Assembly: GCA_024236015.1 (NCBI GenBank)
Contig: JACKLK010000007.1
Coordinates: 232,538-296,537 of the forward strand
Length of the DNA: 64,000 bases
Direction: 5' to 3'
DNA from: Rhodoferax sp.
GTDB taxonomy: Bacteria > Pseudomonadota > Gammaproteobacteria > Burkholderiales > Burkholderiaceae_C
Under the pieces are notes generated by a model. It ran no database searches. It was not told the origin of the DNA and saw only the letters and a list, made by a program, of their open reading frames with translations. Shown here one piece after another: positions 44,697 through 53,253 of this stretch. Within the stretch, counting starts at the first letter, position 1. Every line of letters starts with the position of its first letter. A program made the position numbers and the translations under genes.

Positions 44697-45368
44697 ATGG
44701 ACACCAGCCAACCCCTGCGCGACACCATCATCGAGAGCCTGCGCTCCGGCCAACTGCGTGCCGGCGACCGGTTGCCGACCGAACGCGCGTTCTGCGAGCA
44801 GTACCGGATCAGCCGCACGACGGTGCGCAAGGTGCTGCAGGAACTCAAGGAACGCGAACTCATCTCGCAGACCGTCGGCAGCGGGACCTATGTGACCGAA
44901 CACGCGGCGCAGAAGCTCGCATCCATGGCGGCCGACGCATCGGCATCGCAGATCAGCCCGGCCGTGTTGATGGAGGCGCGCCTGGCACTGGAGCCGGCCA
45001 TCGTCGAGATGGTGATCGGCAATGCGACCGCCGCCGACTTCGAGCAGATGGAGTCATGCTGCGCCAAGGCCGAGGCCGCTGCCAGCAACGAAGAGTTCGA
45101 GGTATGGGACGGCCTGCTGCACGAACGCATCGCCCAGGCGGCGCACAACGCCTTTGTTGCCAACGTGTTCGCGCTCATGAACCAGGCCCGGGCCCAGGGC
45201 GAATGGGGCATGCTCAAGAAGCGCAGCCTGACACCCGAACGCCGCCTCGCCTACCAGCAGGAACACCGCGCCCTGGTGCAGGCGATCAAGAACCGCGACC
45301 CGGCTCTGGCCCGGGAACGGGCCACCGAGCACCTGCTGCATGTGCGGCGCAATCTGCTGAACTATTGA
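44697..45368 (+). CDS. GntR/FadR-family transcriptional regulator
   Basis: The 223-residue protein has an N-terminal winged helix (residues 1–68, with LPTERAFCEQYRISRTTVRKVLQELKERE broken over the recognition helix and the QTVGSGTYV wing) and a C-terminal helical FCD effector domain (from about residue 85) with metal-type residues in ARLALEPAIVE and HERIAQAAHNAF. FCD regulators commonly respond to organic acids. It is divergent from the FAH–Bug–hydroxylase operon and most likely controls it and itself through the paired sites between them. Confidence 0.92.
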   Translation: MDTSQPLRDTIIESLRSGQLRAGDRLPTERAFCEQYRISRTTVRKVLQELKERELISQTVGSGTYVTEHAAQKLASMAADASASQISPAVLMEARLALEPAIVEMVIGNATAADFEQMESCCAKAEAAASNEEFEVWDGLLHERIAQAAHNAFVANVFALMNQARAQGEWGMLKKRSLTPERRLAYQQEHRALVQAIKNRDPALARERATEHLLHVRRNLLNY

Positions 45369-45534
45369 GGGCCGGCGGCCGCGAACGGCGCGCACGAACA
45401 TGCCCGCCGCTTGCCTTCGGGCACTCCGATACAACCCAGGCTCGCCCTGCGCGGCCCCCGCTCCCGCGCAGGCCGCGATCCCGCCTGGGTTACGATCACC
45501 GGCAAGCCCCAACCCGCAACCGTCTCCCCGCACC

Positions 45535-45873
45535 ATGCAAGCTCCGGCGCCGAGCCTGGCCCCCAATGCCTATCGAACCTGCAACGCCTGCGGGGCCAAG
45601 GTCCACCGGGAGGAAGTGCACAAGAACCGCTACGGCCAGTACATCTGCAAGGCCTGCCGCTCCGATGGCGTACGCGCCGTCGGGCGCCATCGCTTCGGCC
45701 ATCTGGTGCAACGCATGCCGACCGCGCTGGTGGCTTTCCTGGTTGTCCTGGCCGTGCTGGTGGTGCTGCCACTGGCCCTGGTGCTGCTGCTCGAACTGCA
45801 CAGCTACTCCAACGCCGGCATGGTGGAGGACCTCAAGGACCTGCTGCGGTCCATCAATCCACGGGCGCGTTGA
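45535..45873 (+). CDS. Small zinc-ribbon membrane protein, unknown function
   Basis: The 112-residue protein has a zinc ribbon with two CxxC pairs (CNACGAKVHREE and CKACRSD) in the first half and one membrane segment of about 25 residues (about 68–92) followed by a short acidic and basic tail. It starts at the ATG at 45535; the in-frame region before it lacks a ribosome site and reads as low-complexity. I know no named family. It is downstream of the GntR gene by 166 bases and converges with the tRNA. Confidence 0.65.
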   Translation: MQAPAPSLAPNAYRTCNACGAKVHREEVHKNRYGQYICKACRSDGVRAVGRHRFGHLVQRMPTALVAFLVVLAVLVVLPLALVLLLELHSYSNAGMVEDLKDLLRSINPRAR

Positions 45874-45941
45874 ACCGCCCGCCATGACCGGGCGGGTCGG
45901 ATCGCCTGCCGACGGTCGCGCACCGGGTGCAGACCCCGGCA

Positions 45942-45978
45942 AGAGAAAAGCCCTGCAGGTCATCGACCTGCAGGGCTT
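45942..45978 (-). terminator. Terminator of the tRNA-Met transcript
   Basis: AAGCCCTGCAGGTC (45948–45961) and GACCTGCAGGGCTT (45965–45978) form a perfect 14-bp stem with a three-base loop. On the minus strand it is followed by TTTTCTCTT, so it ends the tRNA transcript nine bases after the CCA end. It may also stop plus-strand transcription from the zinc-ribbon gene. Confidence 0.88.
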
Positions 45979-45986
45979 CTGTGTTC

Positions 45987-46063
45987 TGGTGGCGCTTCAC
46001 GGATTCGAACCGCGGACCTGTGGATTATGATTCCATCGCTCTAACCGACTGAGCTAAAGCGCC
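45987..46063 (-). tRNA. tRNA-Met (CAT anticodon)
   Basis: The minus strand folds as a full tRNA: acceptor GGCGCTT/AAGCGCC, D arm with GCTC/GAGC, anticodon CAT at 46029–46027 in the loop ATCATAA, variable loop AGGTC, and T arm CGCGG-TTCGAAT-CCGTG. The discriminator A and CCA end are encoded (45990–45987). It fits elongator tRNA-Met; a CAT anticodon could also mean tRNA-Ile2 after lysidine modification, but the body matches the tRNA-Met seen in this order. Confidence 0.93.
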
Positions 46064-46171
46064 ATTTCGGGGCCAGTCGCGAACCGTTCCCGGCGCACGA
46101 CAGCCCGAGATTATAACCACGCTTCTGCCTCCATCCGGCCGGCCCGATCCGGCCCCGGTGCGCGCTGCCGG

Positions 46172-46951
46172 TCACTGGTGCTTGAACACCGCCTTGCGCT
46201 TGTTGACGAAGGCGTCCATGCCCTCCTTCTGGTCCTCGGTGGCGAACAAGGCGTGGAACATGCGGCGCTCGAACATGATGCCGTCGGACAGGCCGCCTTC
46301 GAAGGCCCGGTTCACCGACTCCTTGGCCGCCATCACCGCCACCTGCGAGAACTCGCAGATCATCAGCGCCGCCGCCAGTGTCTCGTCCATCAGCTGGTCC
46401 AGCGCCACGACGCGGCTGACCAGGCCGGCCCGCTCGGCTTCGGCCGCATCCATCATGCGGCCGGTCAGCGCCAGGTCCATGGCCTTGGCCTTGCCGACCG
46501 CGCGCGGCAGGCGCTGGGTTCCGCCGGCGCCCGGGATGATGCCCAGCTTGATCTCGGGCTGACCGAACCGTGCGTTGTCGGCGGCGATGATGAAGTCGCA
46601 CATCATGGCCAGTTCGCAGCCACCGCCGAGCGCGAAGCCGCTGACCGCCGCAATGACCGGCTTACGCACCTGGCGAATGAGTTCCCAGTTGCGGGTGATG
46701 TAGTCGCCCTTGTAGACGTCGGCAAAGCTGTAGGTCGCCATGGCGCCGATGTCGGCCCCCGCCGCGAAGGCCTTCTCGCTGCCGGTGATCACCATGCAGC
46801 CGATCGCCGGGTCGGCGTCGAAGGCCTTGAGCGCGGCGCCCAGTTCATCCATCAGCTCGTTGTTCAGGGCGTTGAGCTGCTTGGGACGGTTCAGCGTCAC
46901 CACGCCCACCTTGCCGCCTTCGGTGCGGACCTGGATCGATTCGTAACTCAT
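46172..46951 (-). CDS. Enoyl-CoA hydratase
   Basis: This 259-residue crotonase-fold enzyme hydrates trans-2-enoyl-CoA in beta-oxidation. Both catalytic glutamates of true hydratases are present: GGGCELAMMCD and FGQPEIKLGIIPGAGGTQRLP. The oxyanion-hole segment is EKAFAAGADIGAM. The ATG at 46951 is the family start. It is divergent from paaG with about 110 bases between the starts, and lies beside the tRNA-Met gene. Confidence 0.93.
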   Translation of the reverse strand: MSYESIQVRTEGGKVGVVTLNRPKQLNALNNELMDELGAALKAFDADPAIGCMVITGSEKAFAAGADIGAMATYSFADVYKGDYITRNWELIRQVRKPVIAAVSGFALGGGCELAMMCDFIIAADNARFGQPEIKLGIIPGAGGTQRLPRAVGKAKAMDLALTGRMMDAAEAERAGLVSRVVALDQLMDETLAAALMICEFSQVAVMAAKESVNRAFEGGLSDGIMFERRMFHALFATEDQKEGMDAFVNKRKAVFKHQ

Positions 46952-47060
46952 CTTGGTATCTCCATCGGTGTGTGTCATGCAACGGACCATCGTAAGGGAT
47001 AACCATGCCGGGCCCGCGATGTTCGATGGTAAATTGGCCGCTTTCGAAGGAGACGCATCC

Positions 47061-47855
47061 ATGCCCGAGTCCACGGTCCTGTATGAAGAACACGGCGCGG
47101 TCGCTGTCGCCACGCTCAACCGCCCGCAGGCGCTCAACAGCTTCAACCGCCAGATGCACCACGACCTGTGGGCGGCGCTGGACCAGGCCGAGGCCAACAC
47201 CGCGATCCGGGCGCTGGTGATCACCGGCGCCGGCCGCGGGTTCTGCGCCGGCGCCGACCTGTCCGAATTCGACTTCGCCCCCGGCCCCGACCTGGTCCAG
47301 CGGGCCGACCCCGGGCCGATCATCGAGACCCAGTTCAACCCGACGGTGCGCCGCCTGATGGCATTGCGCATGCCCAGCATCGCCGCCGTCAATGGCGTGG
47401 CCGCAGGCGCCGGCGCTTCGCTGGCGATGACCTGTGACATCGCCATCGCCGCGCCGGGCGCCAGCTTCATCCAGGCCTTCAGCAAGATCGGCCTGGTCCC
47501 CGATGCCGGCGGCAGCTGGCTGCTGCCGCAGCGCCTGGGCCTGGCCCGTGCGATGGGCCTGGCCCTGACCGGCGACAAGCTGCCGGCCGCCCAGGCACGC
47601 GACTGGGGCCTGATCTGGGACCTGGCCGACGATCCGCTGGCGGCCGCCACCGCGATGGCGCAACGCCTGGCGGCCATGCCGACCCAGGCCCTGGTGGCCA
47701 CCCGCGCGCTGCTGCAGGGCGCGCAGACCCGCACGCTGGACCAGCAGTTGCAGGTCGAACGCGACACCCAGTCCGCGCTGGGCGCCACGCACGACTACAT
47801 CGAAGGCGTGATGGCCTTCCTGGAAAAACGCCCACCGGCATTCACCGGGACATGA
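47061..47855 (+). CDS. paaG: PaaG-type 1,2-epoxyphenylacetyl-CoA isomerase
   Basis: The 264-residue crotonase-fold protein closely follows PaaG: GAGRGFCAGADL for the CoA/oxyanion region, LLPQRLGLARAMGLALTGD and an ending FLEKRPPAFTG. The two hydratase glutamates are absent (GAGASLAMTCD and FSKIGLVPDAGG), which fits an isomerase and separates it from the divergent hydratase next door. An AAGGAG site precedes the ATG at 47061. Its stop overlaps the paaI start (ATGA). In phenylacetate breakdown PaaG converts the ring-epoxide to the oxepin; the other paa genes are not in the window. Confidence 0.85.
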   Translation: MPESTVLYEEHGAVAVATLNRPQALNSFNRQMHHDLWAALDQAEANTAIRALVITGAGRGFCAGADLSEFDFAPGPDLVQRADPGPIIETQFNPTVRRLMALRMPSIAAVNGVAAGAGASLAMTCDIAIAAPGASFIQAFSKIGLVPDAGGSWLLPQRLGLARAMGLALTGDKLPAAQARDWGLIWDLADDPLAAATAMAQRLAAMPTQALVATRALLQGAQTRTLDQQLQVERDTQSALGATHDYIEGVMAFLEKRPPAFTGT

Positions 47856-48340
47856 GCCGCATGGACCCCGCCAGCAACCCCGCCACCAGCCCCGGCCCCG
47901 ACGCCGCGTCCGACCCGCAGGCGCTGGCGCGCCAGGTGGGCGCCGCCATGTTCGCCGCCGACGCCGCGTCTCGCGAATTCATGCAGATGGAGCTGCTCGA
48001 TTGCGCGCCGGGCCGCGCGACGATGCGCATGACGGTGCGCGCCGAATTGCTCAACGGCCACCGTATCTGCCATGGCGGCTTCATCTTCACGCTGGCCGAC
48101 TCGACCTTCGCGTTCGCCTGCAACAGCTACAACAAGACCGCGGTGGCGGCGGGTTGCAGCATCGAATTCCTGCGTCCGGCGCAACTCGGCGACACCTTGA
48201 CCTGTGTCGGCCAGGAGCAGACGCTGCAGGGTCGCCACGGCATCTACGACATGCGGGTCACCAACCAGCACGGCGAGGTGGTCGCGATGTTCCGCGGCAA
48301 GAGCGCGCAGATCGCCGGTTCGGTGTTGCCCGCGGCCTGA
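47852..48340 (+). CDS. paaI: PaaI-type hydroxyphenylacetyl-CoA thioesterase
   Basis: The 162-residue hot-dog-fold thioesterase matches PaaI: LNGHRICHGGFIFTLADSTFAFACNS contains the catalytic aspartate and the HGG turn. PaaI clears dead-end CoA esters formed in phenylacetate catabolism. The N-terminus has an extra 30 residues rich in Ala, Pro and Ser compared with E. coli PaaI. It is translationally coupled to paaG by a four-base overlap. Confidence 0.88.
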   Translation: MSRMDPASNPATSPGPDAASDPQALARQVGAAMFAADAASREFMQMELLDCAPGRATMRMTVRAELLNGHRICHGGFIFTLADSTFAFACNSYNKTAVAAGCSIEFLRPAQLGDTLTCVGQEQTLQGRHGIYDMRVTNQHGEVVAMFRGKSAQIAGSVLPAA

Positions 48341-48349
48341 GCAAGCAGC

Positions 48350-48376
48350 CGTTCGGGCGCACCGGCGCCCCGAACG
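48350..48376. terminator. Possible bidirectional terminator between paaI and the M61 peptidase
   Basis: CGTTCGGGCGC (48350–48360) pairs with GCGCCCCGAACG (48365–48376) as an 11-bp stem with one bulged base and a four-base loop, between two convergent genes. No T tract follows on either side. Confidence 0.45.
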
Positions 48377-48394
48377 CTGGAGCTGCGGCGGCGC

Positions 48395-50200
48395 TCAGGT
48401 CGCCGCGGCGTCCAGCCAGTGGCCGACCTGCGAGGCGTCGCGCACCGCGAGCCGCCAGGTGGTCTGGCGTTGCGGCAGCCGCAGGTCCAGCCGCAACACC
48501 CGCCGGTCGCGGGCCACCAGTGCCACGACGCTGCGCGCCGTGCCGGCGAACAGCGCAAGATCGTCCAGGCGTTGCAGGCGCCAGCATTGCGCCGCGCGGC
48601 CGCGCCCGACCTCCACGGCCAGCCATTCGTCACCGGCGGCAAAACCGGCCCGTTCGGCGGCGCCGCCGCGCAGCACCACCCGCACCTGGACCCCCGCCTG
48701 TTCGGCGACACGCAGGCCCAGCGCCTGGGCCGGCTGGGCCGGCTCCTCGAGCACCGCCACGCCCTGGCGCTCGAGCAGGTCGCGCAACGGAAGATCCCGG
48801 GTGCCGTGCACCCAGGCCGCGATGTCGCGCTGCCAGGAGCGCCCGGTGCGGGCCTGCAGTTCATCGAGCAGGTCCTGCTCGGTCATCGGTCCACCCTGGC
48901 AGCGCCGCCACAGGCCACGCATCACGTCGTCGAGCGTGACGCCGCCGTGTGCGCGCAGGCTCAGGTCCAGGCACAACGCGACACAGGCACCCTTGGTGTA
49001 GTAACTCACCGTGGCATTGGGCGTGTTGGCGTCCTGCCGGTAATACTTGACCCAGGCGTCGTAGCTGGACTGGGCCACGCTTTGCAGCTTGCGCCCCGGC
49101 GTCTGCAGCACCTGGTTGATGGTCTTGGTCAGCAGGCGCAGGTAGCTGGCATCGTCGACCAGCCGCGCGCGGCGCAGCAGCAGGTCGTCGTAATAACTGG
49201 TGAACCCTTCGAAGAACCACAACAGCCGGGTGTAGTTCTCCTGGCCATAGTCGAACTGCGCAAACTCGGCCGGACGCAGGCGCTTGATGTTCCAGGTGTG
49301 GAAATATTCATGGCTGATCAGGCCGAGCAGCGTGGTGTAGCCGTCGGGCTGCCGGGCCGGCGCGGCCTTGTCCGCGATACGCGGCAAGTCCTTGCGCGCG
49401 GCGATCAGCGCCGTGCTGTTGCGATGCTCCAGGCCTCCGTAGCCATCGTCCACGGCGTTGAGCATGAACACGTAGTCCTGGTGCACGGGCCCGCCGGCCG
49501 GGCCGGCGGCCGCGCCGCCATGCCACATCCCGACGGCGGCCTCGCAGATGCGCCGGGTGTCCTCGAGCAGGCGCGGCCCGTCGAAACTCGGCGCGGCGCC
49601 GGCCACCACCAGCCGGTGCCGCACGCCGGCCACGACGAATCGGCCGCTCCAGAACGCGCCCATCTCCACCGGGCAGTCCACCAGCTCGTCGTAGTTCTGT
49701 GCCAGGTAAGAGCCCCAGCCGCGCCGGTCGACCTTGACCGGGGCCAGCCCGGTGGCCACCTCCCAGGTGCTGCGCTGCGTGCCGCCGAGCAGTTCGAGCC
49801 GGTGCGGCGCGTCGGCCAGCCCCTGGGCCTGCAGGAACACGCTGGTGCCGTTGAAGAATCCGCGCGTGGCATCGAGCCAGGCGGTGCGCACCGAGTCGTC
49901 GTGCGCATGGATCTCGTATTGCAGCTCCAGCGGCTTGCCCGGATCGCAGTCCACGTCCCAGCAGTTCTTGCCCTGCTGGCGCACTTCGCAGGCGCGCCGA
50001 CCCTGGCGGGCCGTCAGCTGCTGCAGGTTCTTCGAGAATTCGCGCACCAGATAGCTGCCCGGGATCCAGACCGGCAACACCAGGCGCTGCGTGGGCTGCG
50101 GATGCTCCAGCGTCATCGTGACCCGGAACAGGTGCGCGTGCAGGTCGGCCAGTTCGACCCTGCACACCACCGCGGCACGATCGACGGGTGATCGCTTCAT
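48395..50200 (-). CDS. M61-family (glycyl aminopeptidase-like) metallopeptidase with PDZ domain
   Basis: The 601-residue protein belongs to peptidase family M61. It has an N-terminal beta-sandwich with VWIPGSYLVREF, the zinc motif LISHEYFHTWNIKRLRP (HExxH, about residue 296), a downstream glutamate in FFEGFTSYYDD, and a C-terminal PDZ-like region (about residues 505–580). Members of this family cleave peptides with N-terminal glycine or alanine. The start at 50200 gives no signal peptide, so a cytoplasmic location is likely. dsbC is 48 bases upstream on the same strand. Confidence 0.92.
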   Translation of the reverse strand: MKRSPVDRAAVVCRVELADLHAHLFRVTMTLEHPQPTQRLVLPVWIPGSYLVREFSKNLQQLTARQGRRACEVRQQGKNCWDVDCDPGKPLELQYEIHAHDDSVRTAWLDATRGFFNGTSVFLQAQGLADAPHRLELLGGTQRSTWEVATGLAPVKVDRRGWGSYLAQNYDELVDCPVEMGAFWSGRFVVAGVRHRLVVAGAAPSFDGPRLLEDTRRICEAAVGMWHGGAAAGPAGGPVHQDYVFMLNAVDDGYGGLEHRNSTALIAARKDLPRIADKAAPARQPDGYTTLLGLISHEYFHTWNIKRLRPAEFAQFDYGQENYTRLLWFFEGFTSYYDDLLLRRARLVDDASYLRLLTKTINQVLQTPGRKLQSVAQSSYDAWVKYYRQDANTPNATVSYYTKGACVALCLDLSLRAHGGVTLDDVMRGLWRRCQGGPMTEQDLLDELQARTGRSWQRDIAAWVHGTRDLPLRDLLERQGVAVLEEPAQPAQALGLRVAEQAGVQVRVVLRGGAAERAGFAAGDEWLAVEVGRGRAAQCWRLQRLDDLALFAGTARSVVALVARDRRVLRLDLRLPQRQTTWRLAVRDASQVGHWLDAAAT

Positions 50201-50248
50201 GCGCGCGCCGTTCCCGCACGCCGGGCGCCGGCCCGCCGGCGCCAACCG

Positions 50249-50968
50249 CTATTTGGCATCGGCCAGGAACTTCTCGACCTGGAGCGCATTGATGGCCCCG
50301 GGCACGCGTTGTCCGTCGGCGAAGATCAGCGTCGGCGTGCCGCTGATCTTGTGCTTGCGGCCGAGTTCGACGTTGCGCGTGATGGCCGCCGTGTCGCAGC
50401 CCGGTCCGTCCGCCACCGGCAGGGAACGGTCCCGCACCATCAGGTCCAGCCAGGCCTTGGCCGGCTCCTTGGCGCACCAGATCCGCTTGGACTTGTCGAC
50501 CGAATCCGGTCCCAGGATCGGGTACAGGAACATGTGGACGGTGATGTTGTCGACCTTCTGCAGGTCGCGCTCGAAACGCTTGCAATAACCGCAATTGGGG
50601 TCTTCGAACACCGCCAGCTTGCGCTTGCCGTTGCCGCGCACGATGGTGAACGCATCCTTGAGCGGCAACTCGTCGAACGCGATGGCCGAGAGTTTCTCGA
50701 CCCGCTCCTCGGTCAGGTTGCGGCGGGCGCGGGTATCGATCAGGCTGCCCTGGATCAGGTAGTTGCCTTCGGCGTCGGTGTAGAAGATGTCGGTGCCGTT
50801 GATCCGGATCTCCCACAGGCCCGGCATCGGGCTCTTGCTGACCTCGTCGATCTTCTGCAACTGCGGGATGCGCTCGCCCAGGTTCTTGCGGATCACCGCT
50901 TCCTGCGCCAGCGCCGGCAAGGTCACGGCCAGCACGACCACGGTCGCCAGGCTCTTGAGAAAATTCAT
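50249..50968 (-). CDS. dsbC: Thiol:disulfide interchange protein DsbC
   Basis: DsbC is the periplasmic disulfide isomerase. The 239-residue precursor has a signal peptide (residues 1–21, cleavage after LAL/ALA–Q), an N-terminal dimerisation domain (to about residue 80) and a thioredoxin domain with the redox site DPNCGYCKRFE, the same CGYC as in E. coli DsbC. The cis-proline is in ISGTPTLIF. Its start overlaps the stop of the upstream monooxygenase gene (ATGA). Confidence 0.95.
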   Translation of the reverse strand: MNFLKSLATVVVLAVTLPALAQEAVIRKNLGERIPQLQKIDEVSKSPMPGLWEIRINGTDIFYTDAEGNYLIQGSLIDTRARRNLTEERVEKLSAIAFDELPLKDAFTIVRGNGKRKLAVFEDPNCGYCKRFERDLQKVDNITVHMFLYPILGPDSVDKSKRIWCAKEPAKAWLDLMVRDRSLPVADGPGCDTAAITRNVELGRKHKISGTPTLIFADGQRVPGAINALQVEKFLADAK

Positions 50969-52140
50969 GCGGGTCCCGTCAGTGAAAGTGGGCCGGACGG
51001 CCCGTTGTGGTTGTCCGATGCGCTGTCGTCGGCCTGCCCCATGGCCTGGCGCGCCACCCAGCGCTTGAGCAGGCCCGAGCCGTCGAAACCGCGCATGCCC
51101 CAGTGTCGCAGGCTTTGCCAGGGCCCCCCGGCGCGGCCGAACAGCTGCTGCAGTCCGTCGGTGGCCGCGGCCATCACGGCCACGTCGGCCTTGCGGGATC
51201 GCTCGTAGCGGCGCAACACGCGCGCATCGTCCACGCCGCGCCAGTATGCGCGGCCATGCAGCGCCGTGGCCAGCGCATGGGCGTCGGCCAGGCCCAGGTT
51301 CAGGCCCTGCCCGGCCAGCGGATGCACCGCATGCGCGGCGTCGCCGGCCAGCACCCAGGCCCGGCCCGCGTGTTGCCCGCTCCAGCGCTGCGCCATGACC
51401 CGCTGCAACGGCCAGGCCGCGCGGCCGCCGGCCAGCTGCATGCGACCGAAACGCCCTTCGCAGGCCGCCTGTATTCGGTGCTCGAACATCTCGACCGGCA
51501 TCTCCAGCAGTTCGTCCTTCGACTCCGAGGGAATAGACCACACCGCGGCCACCAAGTTCCCGGACTCGCCCTGCATCGGCAACAGGCCGAGGATGTCGTT
51601 CGGGGTGAACCACTGGCAGGCGACCTGCCGGTGCGGCAGCTCGCAGGCCAGGCGGGTCGCGATCGCCCATTGCGGATACCGCGTCACCTCCTGCTCGACG
51701 CCGAACTGTGCCCGCGACGCGCTGGCGCGCCCTTCGCAGACGACGGTGAGCCGGGCGTCTTCGCGCGGCGCATCCAGGATCTCGATCTGGGGCTGGAACC
51801 GCACGGCCTGCGCCAGTTGCGCCTCGAGCACCGGCACGTCGACGATCCAGGCCAGCGCGTCGACGGCCAGTTCGCCGGCGTCGAATTGCACGCTGGCGCC
51901 GCCGGTCTCCTGCACCTCCATGCGGGCCACGGCCGTCGCGTCCGGCGAGGGTGGCCAGCAACGCAGCTGCTCGAGCAGGCTGCGCGAACGCCGGTTCAGC
52001 GCATAGGCGCGGACATCGGCCGTAGCGGCCGGCGGCGAGACCACCAGAGCGACCCGCAGGCGCTCGCGCGCCAGCAGCAACGCAAGCACATGGCCCACGA
52101 TGCCGCCACCCCGTATACAGACATCCAGTGTTCGAGCCAT
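50965..52140 (-). CDS. UbiH/UbiF-family FAD-dependent monooxygenase
   Basis: The 391-residue flavoprotein has the three landmarks of the family: an N-terminal FAD-binding CIRGGGIVGHVLALLLAR, a middle DG-type region, and the C-terminal GDAAHAVHPLAGQGLNLGLAD. Such enzymes hydroxylate the ring of ubiquinone precursors (C-4, C-5 or C-6). Which position is used here cannot be told; a direct place next to dsbC is common in Burkholderiales. The ATG at 52140 is used; an in-frame ATG three codons earlier is also possible. Confidence 0.87.
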   Translation of the reverse strand: MARTLDVCIRGGGIVGHVLALLLARERLRVALVVSPPAATADVRAYALNRRSRSLLEQLRCWPPSPDATAVARMEVQETGGASVQFDAGELAVDALAWIVDVPVLEAQLAQAVRFQPQIEILDAPREDARLTVVCEGRASASRAQFGVEQEVTRYPQWAIATRLACELPHRQVACQWFTPNDILGLLPMQGESGNLVAAVWSIPSESKDELLEMPVEMFEHRIQAACEGRFGRMQLAGGRAAWPLQRVMAQRWSGQHAGRAWVLAGDAAHAVHPLAGQGLNLGLADAHALATALHGRAYWRGVDDARVLRRYERSRKADVAVMAAATDGLQQLFGRAGGPWQSLRHWGMRGFDGSGLLKRWVARQAMGQADDSASDNHNGPSGPLSLTGPA

Positions 52141-52269
52141 CGCGGGCATTTTACGGACCTGGCACGCAGCACCGGCGCCGGCCTGCTCGGTGGCACCGCG
52201 CAGGCATCCTGGTCGCCCGGTGCACAATGGTGTTCCCGCTTCGCCCGACCATTCCAGCGCAGACCCGCC

Positions 52270-53178
52270 GTGACCACTTCCGACCCAGCCGCCACGCCGC
52301 CCTTCGACACCGAGGGCACGATCGCCCGCCTGTTCATCTACCCGGTCAAGTCCTGTGCCGGCGTGGAACTGACCGAGGCCATCCTGACCGAGACCGGGCT
52401 CGACCTGGACCGCAGCTGGATGGTCGTCGAGGACGGCGGCATGTTCGTGACCCAGCGCGAACAGCCCCGCATGGCGCTGATCCGGCCGCAGTTGCGCGGC
52501 GACGAGATCATCCTGCGGGCACCGGGCATGCTGGCCCTGCACCTGCGCGTGGACGTGGTCGAGGCCGTGACCCAGGCACGGATCTGGGACGACGTCGTCA
52601 GCTGCTATGACATGGGCGATACCGCGGCGCAGTGGTTCAGCGACTACCTGGCGCCGCAGCGCCCCGCCGGCGCACCGCCGCGGCCGTTCCGGCTGGTGCG
52701 GTTCGACCCCGAGCAACGCCGCATCGCCAGCCGCAGGTGGACGGGCGACATCGAGGCGCAGAACCAGTTCAGCGACGGATTTCCGATGCTGGTCATCGGC
52801 AGCGCCGCGCTGGACGGTCTGAACCGGCGCCTGCAGGCCCAGGGCCTGGAGCCGGTCACGATGGAACGGTTCCGGCCCAACATCGTGCTCGACGGCATCG
52901 ACGAACACGACGAAGACCGCATCGACACGATCCACATCACCACGCCCGAAGGCCCGGTGCGGCTGCGTCCGGTCAAGCCCTGCACGCGTTGCCCGATACC
53001 CAACATCGACCCGCTGACCGCGACCAGCAGCCCGCATGTCGGCGACATGCTGCAGACCTACCGGGTCGACGCGCGCGTGGGCGGCGTCACCTTCGGCATG
53101 AACGCCGTCACCGTCGAAGGGCTGGACAAGGTATTGCGCGTGGGCCAGCCGGTCGGCGGCCATCTGCAGTTCGACTGA
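52270..53178 (+). CDS. MOSC-domain (mARC-like) molybdenum cofactor sulfurase C-terminal family protein
   Basis: The 302-residue protein has a MOSC N-terminal beta-barrel (IARLFIYPVKSCAGVEL, residues 18–34) and a MOSC domain with FRPNIVLDG and the conserved cysteine in KPCTRCPIPNID that may bind molybdenum. Relatives such as YcbX and mARC reduce N-hydroxylated compounds with a redox partner; here no ferredoxin domain is fused at the C-terminus. The start is a GTG at 52270, in frame with the conserved region and just after a likely promoter area. It is divergent from the UbiH-like gene. Confidence 0.87.
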   Translation: MTTSDPAATPPFDTEGTIARLFIYPVKSCAGVELTEAILTETGLDLDRSWMVVEDGGMFVTQREQPRMALIRPQLRGDEIILRAPGMLALHLRVDVVEAVTQARIWDDVVSCYDMGDTAAQWFSDYLAPQRPAGAPPRPFRLVRFDPEQRRIASRRWTGDIEAQNQFSDGFPMLVIGSAALDGLNRRLQAQGLEPVTMERFRPNIVLDGIDEHDEDRIDTIHITTPEGPVRLRPVKPCTRCPIPNIDPLTATSSPHVGDMLQTYRVDARVGGVTFGMNAVTVEGLDKVLRVGQPVGGHLQFD

Positions 53179-53253
53179 TCCCCCGGGGTTCGCGCCGCCG
53201 GTGCCGGGCGAAGGCATGACTTACACTTGACGCCCGTTTTCCCGAGGTATCGC

